NCBI GenBank assembly: GCA_902573755.1
Contig: CACGLD010000004.1
Span: forward strand, 1 to 57,070
Length of the DNA stretch: 57,070 nt
Direction of reading: 5' to 3'
Source: an uncultured Pelagibacteraceae bacterium
Lineage (GTDB): Bacteria; Pseudomonadota; Alphaproteobacteria; Pelagibacterales; Pelagibacteraceae
Shown here: piece after piece, positions 15,449-25,971 of the stretch
Position numbering within the stretch: the stretch's first letter is position 1
Layout: each line of letters opens with the position of its first letter
Program-made: the position numbers and the translations under genes
Notes under the pieces: generated by a model
Seen by the model: the letters and a program-made list of their open reading frames with translations, nothing else
What the model was told of the DNA's origin: nothing
Databases searched by the model: none

Positions 15449-16807
15449 ATGTTTGAAAATTTAACAAATAAATTTGAAGAAATTTTTTCTTCTCTGAAAA
15501 AGGCACCTTCACTTGATGAAGCTCAAGTAGATGAAGGTTTAAGAGGCATTAGGCAAGCCTTACTTGAAGCAGATGTCTCATTGGATGTTGCAAAAGATTT
15601 TATTGAAAAAGTTAAACCAAAAGCTTTAGGCCAAGAGATAATAAGGTCTACCTCTCCTGGGGATATGGTTGTTAAAATTGTTTATGATGAGCTTGTAGAC
15701 TTATTAGGTGCAACAAATAATGAGATAAACTTAAACGCAGTACCGCCTGTGCCAATGATGTTAGTTGGATTACAAGGTTCTGGTAAAACAACAACAACAG
15801 CAAAATTAGCAAAATTTTTAGAAAATAATAAAAAGAAAAAAGTAATGATGGTCAGTCTAGATATTTACAGACCAGCTGCACAAGAACAACTTAGATCTTT
15901 AGGAGAACAAAATAATATTTTAACTTTACCTATTATAGAAGGTCAGCAACCTGCTGATATTTGTAGAAGAGCTATAAGTGCTGCTAATTTAAATGGAGCT
16001 GAAATAATTTTATTTGATACTGCTGGTAGAACTCAAATCGATTTACAAATGATGAGTGAGATTAAGCAAATTGAAGCTGTCATTAATCCAACAGAAACTT
16101 TCTTAGTTGCAGACTCTTTAACAGGTCAAGTTGCAGCCTCAGTGGCAAAAGAATTTAAAAATACAGTTAATTTATCTGGAATCATTTTAACTAGGGCTGA
16201 TGGTGATGCAAGAGGTGGTGCCGCAGTGAGTATGAAATATGTTTCAAACGTTCCAATTAAATTTTTAGGGATAGGCGAAAAAATAGATAATCTTGAAGTA
16301 TTCCATCCAGATAGAATTGCAAACAGAATACTAGGTATGGGGGATATCGTATCCCTTGTAGAAAAGGCGGCTCAAGATTTAGGAGAAGAAAATATTAAAA
16401 AAGCAGAGGAAAATTTAAAAAAAGGTCAATTCTCTATGGAAGATTATTTATCTCAATTAAGACAAATGAAAAAAATGGGTGGCATTGAGGGAATTATGTC
16501 TTTTATGCCCGGAGTTTCTAAAATTAAATCCCAAATGGATTCAGCGGGAATTGATGAAAGTATAATTACTAAAAATGAAGCTGTTATTTTATCAATGACA
16601 AAAAAAGAAAGAGAGAACCCAAAAATAATAGATGGTTCTAGAAAAAAAAGAATTGCTAATGGCTCTGGCACAGATCCGGCCACTATCAATAAATTGCTTA
16701 AGCAATTTAAAATGATGTCTGAAATGATGAAAAAGATGTCAAAAGGAAATCTGAAAGGTATGTCAGATAAAGGTATACCGCCAGAGCTATTTAACCAATT
16801 AAAGTAA
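15449..16807 (+). CDS. ffh: Signal recognition particle protein Ffh
   Basis: GTPase and signal-sequence-binding subunit of SRP, 452 residues. N domain 1-90, G domain with P-loop GLQGSGKTT (107-115), DTAGR and TRADGDARGG, then a methionine-rich M domain from about 300 (QMKKMGGIEGIMSFMPG and the RNA-binding SRKKRIANGSG). I start at MFENLTNKFEEIF (ATG 15449); an upstream in-frame extension would translate the structured leader and has no family support. It is followed after 12 bases by rpsP with a good ribosome-binding site. Confidence 0.97.
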   Translation: MFENLTNKFEEIFSSLKKAPSLDEAQVDEGLRGIRQALLEADVSLDVAKDFIEKVKPKALGQEIIRSTSPGDMVVKIVYDELVDLLGATNNEINLNAVPPVPMMLVGLQGSGKTTTTAKLAKFLENNKKKKVMMVSLDIYRPAAQEQLRSLGEQNNILTLPIIEGQQPADICRRAISAANLNGAEIILFDTAGRTQIDLQMMSEIKQIEAVINPTETFLVADSLTGQVAASVAKEFKNTVNLSGIILTRADGDARGGAAVSMKYVSNVPIKFLGIGEKIDNLEVFHPDRIANRILGMGDIVSLVEKAAQDLGEENIKKAEENLKKGQFSMEDYLSQLRQMKKMGGIEGIMSFMPGVSKIKSQMDSAGIDESIITKNEAVILSMTKKERENPKIIDGSRKKRIANGSGTDPATINKLLKQFKMMSEMMKKMSKGNLKGMSDKGIPPELFNQLK

Positions 16808-16819
16808 AAAGGAGAAGAA

Positions 16820-17416
16820 ATGTTAAAATTAAGATTATCAAGAGGTGGAACAAAAAAACGTCCTGTTTATAAAGTTGTTGTTGCCGACAGTCGTTTTGCA
16901 AGAGATGGAAGATTTATAGAAAAGGTTGGTTTTTTTAATCCTCTATTACCAAAAGAGAAAAAAGAAAGAGTGGGCCTAGAAGCTGAGAGAATTAAATATT
17001 GGCTTGGTCAAGGAGCTCAACCAACAACTAGAGTAGCAAGAATTTTAGGTGAGAACGAACTAATGCCTATGCCTGCAAATGGAAATAATCCAAATAAAGC
17101 AGTGCCAAAAAAAGAGAGAAATAAAAAAGAAGAGGATAATAAAGAAGCTCCAAAAGCAGAAGCAGCTCCAGCAGCAGAAGCAACTCCAGCAGCAGAAGCA
17201 GCTCCAGCAGCAGAAGCTCCTAAGGAAGAAGCTCCAAAAGCAGAAGCAGCTCCAGCAGCAGAAGCTCCTAAGGAAGAAGCTCCAAAAGCAGAAGCAGCTC
17301 CAGCAGCAGAAGCTCCTAAGGAAGAAGCTCCAAAAGCAGAAGCAGCTCCAGCAGCAGAAGCTCCTAAGGAAGAAGCTCCAGCAGCAGAAGCAGCTCCAGC
17401 AGAGGAAAAAAAATAA
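16820..17416 (+). CDS. rpsP: 30S ribosomal protein S16 with long Ala/Pro/Glu/Lys repeat tail
   Basis: The first about 85 residues are standard S16 ([20 protein letters not shown], the [15 protein letters not shown]-like segment, [15 protein letters not shown]). Normal S16 is 80-90 residues but this protein has 198. The extra about 105 residues are a low-complexity repeat of [16 protein letters not shown], alternating alanine/proline with acidic and lysine residues. At DNA level three perfect 48-bp units are present (17228-17371). Shine-Dalgarno AAGGAG lies about 10 bases before the ATG. The tail should be disordered and solvent-exposed. rimM, which usually follows rpsP, is missing; trmD follows after 14 bases. 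Confidence 0.95.
   Translation: MLKLRLSRGGTKKRPVYKVVVADSRFARDGRFIEKVGFFNPLLPKEKKERVGLEAERIKYWLGQGAQPTTRVARILGENELMPMPANGNNPNKAVPKKERNKKEEDNKEAPKAEAAPAAEATPAAEAAPAAEAPKEEAPKAEAAPAAEAPKEEAPKAEAAPAAEAPKEEAPKAEAAPAAEAPKEEAPAAEAAPAEEKK
17228..17371 (+). repeat. Three perfect 48-bp tandem repeats within rpsP
   Basis: Units at 17228-17275, 17276-17323 and 17324-17371 begin GAAGCTCCAAAAGCAGAAGC and end GCTCCTAAGGAA, each coding for 16 residues. Partial or degenerate copies flank them (from 17144 and to about 17407). A further copy differing at two positions is in rplS at 18575-18622. Confidence 0.95.
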
Positions 17417-17430
17417 TTTAAAGATTATTT

Positions 17431-18117
17431 ATGTGGCAAGCTCAAGTGTTTACACTTTATCCAGAGGTTTTTCCTGGTCCTTTATCTAAAGGACTTTATG
17501 GAAAAGCTTTATCAAATAATTTATGGAAACTTAAAGTTGTAAACATAAGAGATGCAGCTGACGACAAACATAAAACAGTAGATGACACACCTTATGGGGG
17601 TGGTTCAGGGATGTTGTTAAAAGCAGATGTTCTTGCAAAGTCTTTAGATGAAAACAAAAATGAGAGTGAGAGAATTTTATACTTATCACCAAAAGGAAAA
17701 AAATTTGATCAAAATTTAGCAAAAGAACTAGCTAATGAAAAATCTCTGTCTTTAATTTGTGGTCATTTTGAAGGTGTGGATGAAAGAATACTTTCAACAA
17801 GAAATATTGAGGAAATTAGTATCGGAGATTATGTTTTGTCAGGCGGGGAGTCGGCGGCATATGTAGTTATAGATAGTATTTTAAGATTGCTGCCAGGTGT
17901 ATTAGGAAATGAAAACTCTAAATTAGATGAAACCTTTGAAAATGGTCTTCTAGAGTACCCTCAGTATACAAAACCTCAAATTTGGGAGGAAAAAGCTGTA
18001 CCAGACGTGCTATTATCAGGTGATCATAATAAAATTAAACACTGGCGTTTATCTCAATCTGAGGCTATAACACGCGTCCGAAGACCAGATTTATGGGAAA
18101 AATATAAGAAGAATTAA
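17431..18117 (+). CDS. trmD: tRNA (guanine-N1)-methyltransferase TrmD
   Basis: Methylates G37 of tRNAs using SAM, which prevents frameshifting; 228 residues, a SPOUT knot enzyme. Diagnostic segments are [13 protein letters not shown] near the start, [12 protein letters not shown] (about 51-62), [22 protein letters not shown], the knot region, and near the end [12 protein letters not shown] and TRVRRPDLW. It starts 14 bases after rpsP and ends just before rplS, the conserved rpsP-(rimM)-trmD-rplS operon minus rimM. Confidence 0.97.
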   Translation: MWQAQVFTLYPEVFPGPLSKGLYGKALSNNLWKLKVVNIRDAADDKHKTVDDTPYGGGSGMLLKADVLAKSLDENKNESERILYLSPKGKKFDQNLAKELANEKSLSLICGHFEGVDERILSTRNIEEISIGDYVLSGGESAAYVVIDSILRLLPGVLGNENSKLDETFENGLLEYPQYTKPQIWEEKAVPDVLLSGDHNKIKHWRLSQSEAITRVRRPDLWEKYKKN

Positions 18118-18133
18118 TTTGATAAATACTAAC

Positions 18134-18658
18134 ATGAAAACAATTGAAGAAATAAACCAGCATAACGTTAACAAAATTCTTTCAGAGAAAAAAATTCCAG
18201 AATTTTATCCTGGAGACGTTGTTAAAGTTGGTGTGAGAATTACCGAGGGTAAAAAAGACAGAATTCAATATTTTGAGGGAGTGTGTATTGCTAAAAAAAG
18301 CAGAGATCTAAACTCATCTTTTACGGTTAGAAAAATTTCATTTGGAGAGGGTGTTGAGAGAACTTTCCCACTATTTGGAACTTTAATTGACTCAATTAAA
18401 GTTATTAGATCAGGTAAAGTAAGAAGAGCAAAACTTTATTATCTAAGAGACAGAACCGGTAAATCAGCAAGGATTGCAGAAAAAATTAGAAAAAAAATTG
18501 GTATTGATATCGAGGCAAAACCAGAAACAGTTACAGAGGAAAATGTAGCTCCTGCAGTTGAAGCAACTAAAGAAGAAGCTCCAAAAGCAGAAGCAGCTCC
18601 AGCAGCAGAGGCTCCTAAAGAAGAACAAAAATCAGAAAGCTCTACAGAAAAAAAATAA
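18134..18658 (+). CDS. rplS: 50S ribosomal protein L19 with repeat tail
   Basis: About 120 residues of ordinary L19 ([56 protein letters not shown]) are followed by about 50 residues of Ala/Pro/Glu/Lys tail containing [16 protein letters not shown], the same unit as in S16. I place the start at ATG 18134 (MKTIEEINQ), which fits L19 families; a TTG at 18119 would add five residues. 174 residues, against 115-130 normally. The shared unit at protein and DNA level suggests exchange between rpsP and rplS. Confidence 0.95.
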   Translation: MKTIEEINQHNVNKILSEKKIPEFYPGDVVKVGVRITEGKKDRIQYFEGVCIAKKSRDLNSSFTVRKISFGEGVERTFPLFGTLIDSIKVIRSGKVRRAKLYYLRDRTGKSARIAEKIRKKIGIDIEAKPETVTEENVAPAVEATKEEAPKAEAAPAAEAPKEEQKSESSTEKK

Positions 18659-18669
18659 TTTTTTTTTCA

Positions 18670-20073
18670 ATGTCTACAACATTATACGATAAAATTTGGA
18701 ACGATCATCTAGTTGATCAACAAGATGATGGCACATCTTTACTTTTTGTAGATAGACATTTAATTCATGAGGTGACAAGCCCCCAAGCTTTTGAAGGATT
18801 AAGAAATTCTAATAGAAAAGTTAGGCACCCAAATTTAACTTTAGCAGTTGCAGATCATAATGTTCCAACAACTGACAGATCAAAAGGTATTTCAGATGAA
18901 GAGTCAAAAATTCAAGTAGATACTTTAGAGGCAAATTGTAAAGAATTCGGTGTTCAGTTATTTGGTATGGATGATAAGAGGCAAGGTATCGTTCATATCA
19001 TAGGACCTGAACAAGGTTTTACTCAACCAGGTACAGTTATTGTTTGTGGAGACAGTCATACTGCAACGCATGGAGCATTTGGTGCTTTAGCATTTGGAAT
19101 AGGAACTTCAGAAGTTGAACATGTTTTAGCAACCCAAACACTAGTTCAGAAGAAAGCAAAAAATTTTAGAATTAATGTTAATGGTGAACTTCCTTTAGGA
19201 GTTACTTCTAAAGATGTAATACTTCAAATAATTGGAAAAATAGGTACAGCAGGTGGTACAGGATCTGTTGTGGAATATGCTGGAGATTTAATAAGATCTT
19301 TAAGTGTTGAACAAAGAATGACTATTTGCAATATGACAATTGAAGGTGGTGCAAGAGCAGGGTTAATTGCACCAGATGAAAAAATTTTTGAATATTTAAA
19401 AGGAAAACCAATGTCTCCAAAAGGTGAAAATTGGGATAAAGCTTTGAACTATTGGGAAACTTTAAAAACAGACGCTGATGCTAGTTTTGATAAAGAAATT
19501 AGCCTTAACGCAAATGAAATTTTACCCATGATTACATGGGGTACGTCACCACAAGATGTAATAACAATTGATGGAAAAGTTCCAAATCCGAATAATGAGA
19601 CTGATGAAGATAAAAAAAATTCAATTGAAAGAGCTTTAAAGTATATGGGTTTAAAACCTGACATGGCAGCCACAGATATAAAAATAGATAAAGTATTTAT
19701 TGGTAGTTGTACTAATGGCAGAATAGAGGATTTGAGAGAAGCAGCAAAAATCGTAAAAGATAAAAAAGTATCATCGCATGTTAATGCAATAGTAGTTCCA
19801 GGCTCAGGCTTAGTTAAAGAACAAGCAGAGCAAGAAGGACTAGATAAAATTTTTGTTAGCTCAGGGTTTGAATGGAGAGAACCAGGTTGCTCTATGTGTT
19901 TAGCGATGAATGCCGATAAATTAAAACCAGAAGAAAGATGCGCCTCTACATCAAATAGAAATTTTGAGGGAAGACAAGGTAGAGGTGGTAGAACCCATCT
20001 GGTTAGTCCAGGAATGGCTGCAGCAGCTGCAATTTCAGGTAATTTAGATGATGTCAGAAAGTATCAAAATTAA
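18670..20073 (+). CDS. leuC: 3-isopropylmalate dehydratase large subunit
   Basis: Aconitase-family enzyme of leucine synthesis that isomerises 2- to 3-isopropylmalate with LeuD; 467 residues. The [4Fe-4S] ligands are visible in [11 protein letters not shown] (about C347) and GCSMCLAMN (about C407 and C410); [19 protein letters not shown] is a family signature. It lies 11 bases after rplS and is followed directly by leuD and then leuB, so this segment encodes two consecutive steps of leucine synthesis; leuA is not in the window. Confidence 0.97.
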   Translation: MSTTLYDKIWNDHLVDQQDDGTSLLFVDRHLIHEVTSPQAFEGLRNSNRKVRHPNLTLAVADHNVPTTDRSKGISDEESKIQVDTLEANCKEFGVQLFGMDDKRQGIVHIIGPEQGFTQPGTVIVCGDSHTATHGAFGALAFGIGTSEVEHVLATQTLVQKKAKNFRINVNGELPLGVTSKDVILQIIGKIGTAGGTGSVVEYAGDLIRSLSVEQRMTICNMTIEGGARAGLIAPDEKIFEYLKGKPMSPKGENWDKALNYWETLKTDADASFDKEISLNANEILPMITWGTSPQDVITIDGKVPNPNNETDEDKKNSIERALKYMGLKPDMAATDIKIDKVFIGSCTNGRIEDLREAAKIVKDKKVSSHVNAIVVPGSGLVKEQAEQEGLDKIFVSSGFEWREPGCSMCLAMNADKLKPEERCASTSNRNFEGRQGRGGRTHLVSPGMAAAAAISGNLDDVRKYQN

Positions 20074-20679
20074 ATGCAAAAATTTAATAAATTAAAAAGT
20101 ATCCCAGCTTATTTACCAATTGTAAATATCGATACAGACATGATAATTCCAAAACAGTTTTTAAAAACTATCAAAAGAACTGGCCTCGGAAAAAATTTGT
20201 TTTTTGAAATGAGATATGATGATCAAGGCAAAGAAATAAATGATTTTGTGTTAAACAAAGATCCATTTAATCAATCTAAAATTTTAATTGCTGGAAAAAA
20301 CTTTGGATGTGGTTCATCAAGAGAACATGCTCCTTGGGCTTTATTAGATTTTGGAATTACTTGTGTAATAAGTTCAAGTTATGCAGATATTTTTTTTAGT
20401 AATTGTTTTAAAAATGGAATTTTGCCTATAATCCTTGAAGAAGAAAAAATAAAAGAGCTATCTGAATACGCAAATAGACAAGAAGAAATTTCTATTGATT
20501 TGCAAGAGGAAAAAATAGTTTATGGAAATAATGAGCTAAAATTTGAAGTTGATCCATTTAAGAAAAAATGTTTGTTAGAAGGACTTGATGATATCGCTTT
20601 ATCGCTAAAAAAATCAGAAAAAATAGAAAAGTTTGAAACAAATTTAAAAAACGAAAAGCCTTGGGTATTTAATGATTAA
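20074..20679 (+). CDS. leuD: 3-isopropylmalate dehydratase small subunit
   Basis: Swivel-domain subunit that completes the LeuCD isomerase, 201 residues. The signatures [14 protein letters not shown] (about 18-31) and [17 protein letters not shown] (about 73-89) are intact. The start codon immediately follows the leuC stop, and the end overlaps leuB by 8 bases, so LeuC, LeuD and LeuB are probably translationally coupled. Confidence 0.97.
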   Translation: MQKFNKLKSIPAYLPIVNIDTDMIIPKQFLKTIKRTGLGKNLFFEMRYDDQGKEINDFVLNKDPFNQSKILIAGKNFGCGSSREHAPWALLDFGITCVISSSYADIFFSNCFKNGILPIILEEEKIKELSEYANRQEEISIDLQEEKIVYGNNELKFEVDPFKKKCLLEGLDDIALSLKKSEKIEKFETNLKNEKPWVFND

Positions 20680-21778
20680 AGTGAAAAAAAGAAAAATACT
20701 TTTACTTCCTGGTGATGGTATTGGTCCGGAGGTAATAGCTGAGGTAAAAAAAATTATTAACTGGTTTAATGATAAAAAATCTTTAGATTTTGAAATTGAT
20801 CAGGAGCTAGTTGGTGGTTGTTCTTATGATAAACACGGTACCCCAATCACTGATGAGGTTTTTTACAAAGCACTAGAAAGTGAAGTAATTATGCTTGGAG
20901 CAGTTGGTGGTCCTACATGGGATAACCTAGAATTTTCCAAAAAACCAGAAAGAGCATTATTAAAACTTAGAAAAGAATTAAAGCTTTTTGCTAACTTAAG
21001 GCCTGCAATTTGTTTTAAACAATTAGTCGATGCTTCAACTCTAAAGCCAGAAGTAGTTTCAGGACTAGATATAATGATAGTAAGAGAGTTAACGGGTGGT
21101 ATATATTTTGGTGAACCTAGAGGAATTAAGCCAATTGAAAATGGAGAAAGAAAAGGAATTAATACACACACTTATACGACTAGTGAAATTACTAGAGTAG
21201 CTAGGATTGCTTTTGATTTAGCTAGAAAAAGATCAAACAAGGTTACTTCGTGTGAAAAATCAAATGTGATGGAAGCAGGACAATTGTGGAAAGAAGAAGT
21301 CCAAGAACTTCATGAAAAAGAATACAAAGATGTAGAATTAAGTCATATGTTAGCAGACAATTGTGCTATGCAGCTTTTAAGAAACCCAAAACAATTTGAT
21401 GTAATTGTAACAGATAATTTGTTTGGAGATATGTTGTCAGACCAAGCTTCAATGTTAACGGGATCTTTAGGTCTTTTACCATCAGCATCTTTGGGCGCAA
21501 AAAATAAAGATGGTGAGATGAGAGCGATGTACGAGCCTATACACGGGTCAGCTCCAGATATAGCTGGTAAAGGGATAGCAAATCCAATTGCTTGTATTTT
21601 GAGCTTTGCTATGGCACTGAGGTATTCTTTAGATCTTGATAAAGAAGCAGATATTTTAGAAAAAGCAGTTCAAGATGTTTTAAATGATGGGTTAAGAACT
21701 AAAGATATAATGTCAGAAGGCATGAAAGAAACTTCCACGTCAGCAATGGGTGATGCGATAATTTCAAAATTGCAATAA
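20672..21778 (+). CDS. leuB: 3-isopropylmalate dehydrogenase
   Basis: NAD-dependent oxidative decarboxylation of 3-isopropylmalate to 2-oxoisocaproate; 368 residues. Visible are [11 protein letters not shown] near the N-terminus, the substrate motif in [10 protein letters not shown] and [13 protein letters not shown], the metal-binding [16 protein letters not shown] and the C-terminal [18 protein letters not shown]. The start overlaps leuD. A 26-bp gap separates it from the first DMSP-pathway gene, with no terminator seen. Confidence 0.97.
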   Translation: MIKVKKRKILLLPGDGIGPEVIAEVKKIINWFNDKKSLDFEIDQELVGGCSYDKHGTPITDEVFYKALESEVIMLGAVGGPTWDNLEFSKKPERALLKLRKELKLFANLRPAICFKQLVDASTLKPEVVSGLDIMIVRELTGGIYFGEPRGIKPIENGERKGINTHTYTTSEITRVARIAFDLARKRSNKVTSCEKSNVMEAGQLWKEEVQELHEKEYKDVELSHMLADNCAMQLLRNPKQFDVIVTDNLFGDMLSDQASMLTGSLGLLPSASLGAKNKDGEMRAMYEPIHGSAPDIAGKGIANPIACILSFAMALRYSLDLDKEADILEKAVQDVLNDGLRTKDIMSEGMKETSTSAMGDAIISKLQ

Positions 21779-21804
21779 AACTAGAATTATTCTAAGCTTT
21801 AAAT

Positions 21805-23568
21805 ATGCCAAGTTATACTGCTCCAGTAAAAGATATGATGTTTCTCTTTGAAAAATTAAGAGACAATAAAAACTATAATGAGCTTGAAAAATATAATGAG
21901 GTGAGTGCAGATCTTGTTAAAGATATTTTAGAAGAAGCAGCTAAAATAAATCAAAATTTAATTTTACCTCTTGCTAAAGCAGGTGATGAAAATCCAGCAA
22001 TTTTAGAAAATGGTGTTGTAAGAACACCACCGGGTTACAAAGAAGCATATCAGAAATACATTGAAGATGGTTGGACGTCATTGTCTTGTGACCCCAAATA
22101 TGGAGGCCAAGGAATGCCAAAAACAGTAAGCGCGTTCTTTGATGAAATGCTTTCCTCAGCCAGTTTGTCATTTAAATTATATAGTGAACTTAGTATTGGT
22201 GCCTACAATTGTATTAATCATCATGCTTCAGATGAAATTAAAGATAAATATTTACCAAAGATCGTCGAAGGTAAATGGAGTGGCACTATGTGTTTAACAG
22301 AACCAGTCTGTGGTACAGACTTAGGTTTGTTAAAAACCAAAGCCGTCAAACAATCTGATGATACCTATAAAATTAGTGGTCAAAAGATTTTTATAACTTC
22401 TGGTGATCATGACTTAACTGAAAATATTATTCATTTAGTTTTAGCAAGATCAACGGACTCTCCTGCGGGCACTAAAGGAATTAGTTTATTTTTAGTACCA
22501 AAATTTATTGTAAATGAAGATGGTAGTGTTGGTCAAAGAAATGGAATTTCAACAGGATCTATAGAGAGTAAAATGGGAATAAAGGGTTCAGCAACATGTG
22601 TGTTAAATTTTGATGAAGCAACTGGTTATATGATTGGTAACAAAGACAAAGGTCTTAGTGCCATGTTTACCATGATGAACCTTGAGAGAATAGTGGTAGG
22701 CATTCAAGGTTTAGGAATTTCTGAAATTGCGTATCAAAACTCACTTGCTTATGCAAAAGAGAGAAAGCAAGGAAAAACAAATAATTCAAAATCTACAAAT
22801 GGTGCAGACTTTATAATTGATCATGCGGATATTAGAAGATCTTTACTTAATATGAAGTCAATTATTGAGGGAGAAAGAGCTTTATGTTTTTGGTTATCAC
22901 AACAAACTGAGGTGAGTCTTTATCATCCTAATGAAAAGATTAAACAAGAAGCTTTGGATTATGTTTCATTGATGACACCAGTTGTTAAGTCATTATTTAC
23001 AGATTTAGCTATGGAAATTACGAACGACGCGATGCAAATACATGGTGGATATGGGTACACTAAAGACCAAGGAATAGAGCAATTATATAGAGATAATCGT
23101 ATTACTCCAATCTATGAAGGAACAAATTCTGTTCAGGCAGCAGATTTAGTATTTAGAAAATTATCAAATAAAAATGGTGATGTTATCAATAAGTTTTTAG
23201 ATATGATTAAATCTGAATGTGATAGTAAAAATGAAAAAGTAAAAACATTTTCAAAAGAATTAAATCATTATTTAGATATTTTATCTAAGTTTACCGACTG
23301 GATTAAGGATAAACATAAAATCGAAAAAGACGATGTTAGTGCTGCAGCAAATGATTATTTAAGAAGTCTGGGATATGTTTCAATTGCTTATGCTTGGATC
23401 AAAATTTTAGATATAAGTTTTAGTGATTTTGAAAAAAATAAGGAATTTTATAGTGATAAAATAAATACAGCAAAATTTTATTTTGATAAGGTATTGCCAA
23501 GAGCTGAGTATCATTACAAATCCGCTATTTCTGGAAGTTCTAATATAATGAATTTTAAGTTTAATTAA
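21805..23568 (+). CDS. dmdC: 3-methylmercaptopropionyl-CoA dehydrogenase (DmdC)
   Basis: Acyl-CoA dehydrogenase family flavoprotein, 587 residues, long-form like other DmdC. Visible are LTEPVCGTDLGLLKTKA (about 165-181), GISTGSIESKMGIKGSATC, MNLERIVVGIQGLG and the C-terminal IHGGYGYTKDQGIEQLYRD and EGTNSVQAADL. Known role of the family in SAR11 and Roseobacter: oxidation of methylmercaptopropionyl-CoA to methylthioacryloyl-CoA in DMSP demethylation. The assignment rests on the conserved neighbourhood with DmdB and DmdA; by sequence alone it could be another medium-chain dehydrogenase. Confidence 0.88.
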   Translation: MPSYTAPVKDMMFLFEKLRDNKNYNELEKYNEVSADLVKDILEEAAKINQNLILPLAKAGDENPAILENGVVRTPPGYKEAYQKYIEDGWTSLSCDPKYGGQGMPKTVSAFFDEMLSSASLSFKLYSELSIGAYNCINHHASDEIKDKYLPKIVEGKWSGTMCLTEPVCGTDLGLLKTKAVKQSDDTYKISGQKIFITSGDHDLTENIIHLVLARSTDSPAGTKGISLFLVPKFIVNEDGSVGQRNGISTGSIESKMGIKGSATCVLNFDEATGYMIGNKDKGLSAMFTMMNLERIVVGIQGLGISEIAYQNSLAYAKERKQGKTNNSKSTNGADFIIDHADIRRSLLNMKSIIEGERALCFWLSQQTEVSLYHPNEKIKQEALDYVSLMTPVVKSLFTDLAMEITNDAMQIHGGYGYTKDQGIEQLYRDNRITPIYEGTNSVQAADLVFRKLSNKNGDVINKFLDMIKSECDSKNEKVKTFSKELNHYLDILSKFTDWIKDKHKIEKDDVSAAANDYLRSLGYVSIAYAWIKILDISFSDFEKNKEFYSDKINTAKFYFDKVLPRAEYHYKSAISGSSNIMNFKFN

Positions 23569-23570
23569 TA

Positions 23571-25187
23571 ATGAATCATTACGAGACAAATTTAGATAAA
23601 AATAAAGCTAATTACGTACCACTTACTCCATTAACGTTTCTCAAAAGAGCAAGGGAAATTTATCCAAATTATGAAGCTATAATTTATGAAGACAGGAAAT
23701 ATACTTGGGAGGAAGTTTACAAAAGAGCTGTAAAATTTGCTAGTGCACTGTCAAAAATTGGAATTAAAAAAGGAGATACAGTTTCGTTTTTGGCCTTCAA
23801 TACACCTGAGATTTTCGAAGGACATTACTCAGTGCCTATGGCAGGCGCAGTATTAAATACAATTAATATAAGACTAGATGCAAATACAATTTCATATATT
23901 TTAGATCACAGTGATGCAAAGGTGCTAGTAGTTGATAGACAATTGCATGGAGAAGTTAAGAAAGCATTAAAAACTTTAAATAAGAAAATTACAGTAATTG
24001 ATATAGATGATAAAAATGCCGATCCATCGAAATTAGAAAAAATTGGTGATTTAGAATATGAAAGTTTTTTAAATACAGGTGATGAAAATTTCGATTGGCA
24101 AATGCCAGAAGATGAATGGCAAGCAATATCATTAAGCTATACCTCAGGTACTACAGGAAATCCCAAAGGAGTAGTTTATCATCATAGAGGTGCGTACTTA
24201 ATGTCTACAGGAAGTTCGGTAGCTTGGAATATGCCAAATAGATTAAATTTTTTAACAGTTGTTCCAATGTTTCATTGTAATGGTTGGTGCTATCCATGGA
24301 CAGTTCCGATGTTGAATGGAAGGACAATTTGTTTAAGAAATATTGATATTAAAAAAATTTTTGAATTAATTGAAAAATATGAAGTAACCCATTTTGGTGG
24401 TGCACCAATTGTATTAAATATGATTACCGGAGCACCAGAAAGTGACAAAAAAAAATTAAAACAAAAAGTTTATGTCTTAACGGCTGGAGCACCTCCACCA
24501 AGTATAATTTTCAAAAAAATGAAAGCATTAGGTTTTGAAGTTATGCATGTTTACGGTTTAACAGAAACTTATGGACATGTTACCCAGTGTGCTTGGAATG
24601 ATGAGTGGAACAATTTTGATGAAGAAAAACAAAATGAAATTAAAGCTAGGCAAGGTGTGAGATATCCAAATACTGAAGGTGTAACTGTTTTGGATCCAGA
24701 AACTATGAAAGAAGTTCCTAAAGATGGAAAAACAATTGGTGAAATTATGATTAGAGGAAATGTAGTAATGAAAGGCTATTTTAAAGACAAAGAAGCTACC
24801 GATAAAGCTATGAAGGACGGGTGGTTTCATAGTGGTGATCTAGCCGTGATGCATCCTGATGGTTATGTAAAAATACAAGATAGATCAAAAGATATAATTA
24901 TTTCTGGAGGAGAAAATATTTCCTCAATTGAAATAGAAAATACACTTTCTAAACATCCATCAGTTTCGATTGCTGCAGTTGTTGCTAAACCAGATGAAAA
25001 ATGGGGCGAAGTTCCTTGCGCATTTATTGAAATGGTTAAAGATAAACCGGTATCTGAAAAAGAATTAATTGATTTTTGTAAGGAGACTTTAGCAGGATTT
25101 AAAGTTCCTAAAAAGGTTGTGTTCTGTGATTTGCCAAAAACTTCAACAGGAAAAATACAAAAATTTGAATTGAGAAAACAAGTTTAG
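23571..25187 (+). CDS. dmdB: 3-methylmercaptopropionate-CoA ligase (DmdB)
   Basis: AMP-forming acyl-CoA synthetase, 538 residues. The AMP-binding loop YTSGTTGNPKGVVYHHRG lies at about 191-208, then VPMFHCNGWCYPW, HVYGLTETYGHVT, GWFHSGDLAVMHPDGYVKIQDR and the C-terminal catalytic lysine in KTSTGKIQKFELR. In SAR11 this gene activates the methylmercaptopropionate released by DmdA. It starts 2 bases after dmdC. Substrate assignment is from context; general fatty-acyl or acrylate/propionate activation is the alternative. Confidence 0.88.
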   Translation: MNHYETNLDKNKANYVPLTPLTFLKRAREIYPNYEAIIYEDRKYTWEEVYKRAVKFASALSKIGIKKGDTVSFLAFNTPEIFEGHYSVPMAGAVLNTINIRLDANTISYILDHSDAKVLVVDRQLHGEVKKALKTLNKKITVIDIDDKNADPSKLEKIGDLEYESFLNTGDENFDWQMPEDEWQAISLSYTSGTTGNPKGVVYHHRGAYLMSTGSSVAWNMPNRLNFLTVVPMFHCNGWCYPWTVPMLNGRTICLRNIDIKKIFELIEKYEVTHFGGAPIVLNMITGAPESDKKKLKQKVYVLTAGAPPPSIIFKKMKALGFEVMHVYGLTETYGHVTQCAWNDEWNNFDEEKQNEIKARQGVRYPNTEGVTVLDPETMKEVPKDGKTIGEIMIRGNVVMKGYFKDKEATDKAMKDGWFHSGDLAVMHPDGYVKIQDRSKDIIISGGENISSIEIENTLSKHPSVSIAAVVAKPDEKWGEVPCAFIEMVKDKPVSEKELIDFCKETLAGFKVPKKVVFCDLPKTSTGKIQKFELRKQV

Positions 25188-25194
25188 GTAATTT

Positions 25195-25971
25195 TTGAAT
25201 TTTCAATTAGAAAATAAAAATGTTTATGCTTCTGATGCAGGACAGGGCATTGATCAAAATAAAGATACAATAGTATTTCTTCATGGGAGCGGTCTTTCTC
25301 ATATTGTCTGGTCTCTAACAGAACAATTTTTTTCAAATAATAATTTTAACGTTTTATCTATTGATTTGCCTGGGCATGGTAATTCCGATGGTCCTTGCTT
25401 AGATAGTATTGAAAAAATAGCTGATTGGTTAGAACGGGCTTTTAACGAACTAAATCTAAATAATTTGATTTTAATTGGTCATTCCCAAGGTTGCTTGGAG
25501 ATACTTGAGTATGCTCACAAATATAAAGATAGATTACAAAAGTTAGTCTTTATTGGAGGCTCAAATAAAATGCCAGTACATCCAGATTTAATTGATCTAG
25601 CAAAAAATGGGGACTCCGATGCAGTTAAATTAATGATGAAGTGGGGTTATGAAGGTTCAAAAAGATTTATTGGAGGTAACCCAGTAGAAAAAATAATACA
25701 ATCACCTCGAGATATAAGAGACATACTGGCGGTAGATCTTGTTGCATGTAACAATTACAAAAATGGTTCTGATGCTGCTAAATTAATACAATTCCCATCA
25801 ATGTTTATTTTTGGCTCTTTAGATAAGATGATTAATCTAGAAGCTGGAAAAAAATTTTCTAGTCTAATTAATAATTCATCTACACATATAATAGAGGGTT
25901 GTGGACATATGATTATGATTGAAAAAGCATTTGAAATGAGAGACAAAGTTTTAGAATTTTTGAAAAAATGA
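25195..25971 (+). CDS. Alpha/beta hydrolase within the DMSP-demethylation cluster
   Basis: 258 residues with a complete triad: Ser97 in GHSQGC, Asp210 in FGSLDKM, His238 in EGCGHMI, plus oxyanion [12 protein letters not shown] near 28-39 and cap [10 protein letters not shown]. The only plausible start is TTG 25195, with AGG 7 bases upstream. The stop overlaps the dmdA start (ATGA), which is tight coupling. No methylthioacryloyl-CoA hydratase (DmdD) is present in the cluster, so hydrolysis of a CoA thioester or other intermediate in DMSP catabolism is a reasonable hypothesis, but it is not demonstrated. Confidence 0.8.
   Translation: MNFQLENKNVYASDAGQGIDQNKDTIVFLHGSGLSHIVWSLTEQFFSNNNFNVLSIDLPGHGNSDGPCLDSIEKIADWLERAFNELNLNNLILIGHSQGCLEILEYAHKYKDRLQKLVFIGGSNKMPVHPDLIDLAKNGDSDAVKLMMKWGYEGSKRFIGGNPVEKIIQSPRDIRDILAVDLVACNNYKNGSDAAKLIQFPSMFIFGSLDKMINLEAGKKFSSLINNSSTHIIEGCGHMIMIEKAFEMRDKVLEFLKK

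Noticed and set aside
17079-17489. Gln/Lys-rich frame overlapping the rpsP repeats
   Set aside because: Second frame of the 48-bp repeats; runs through into trmD out of frame.
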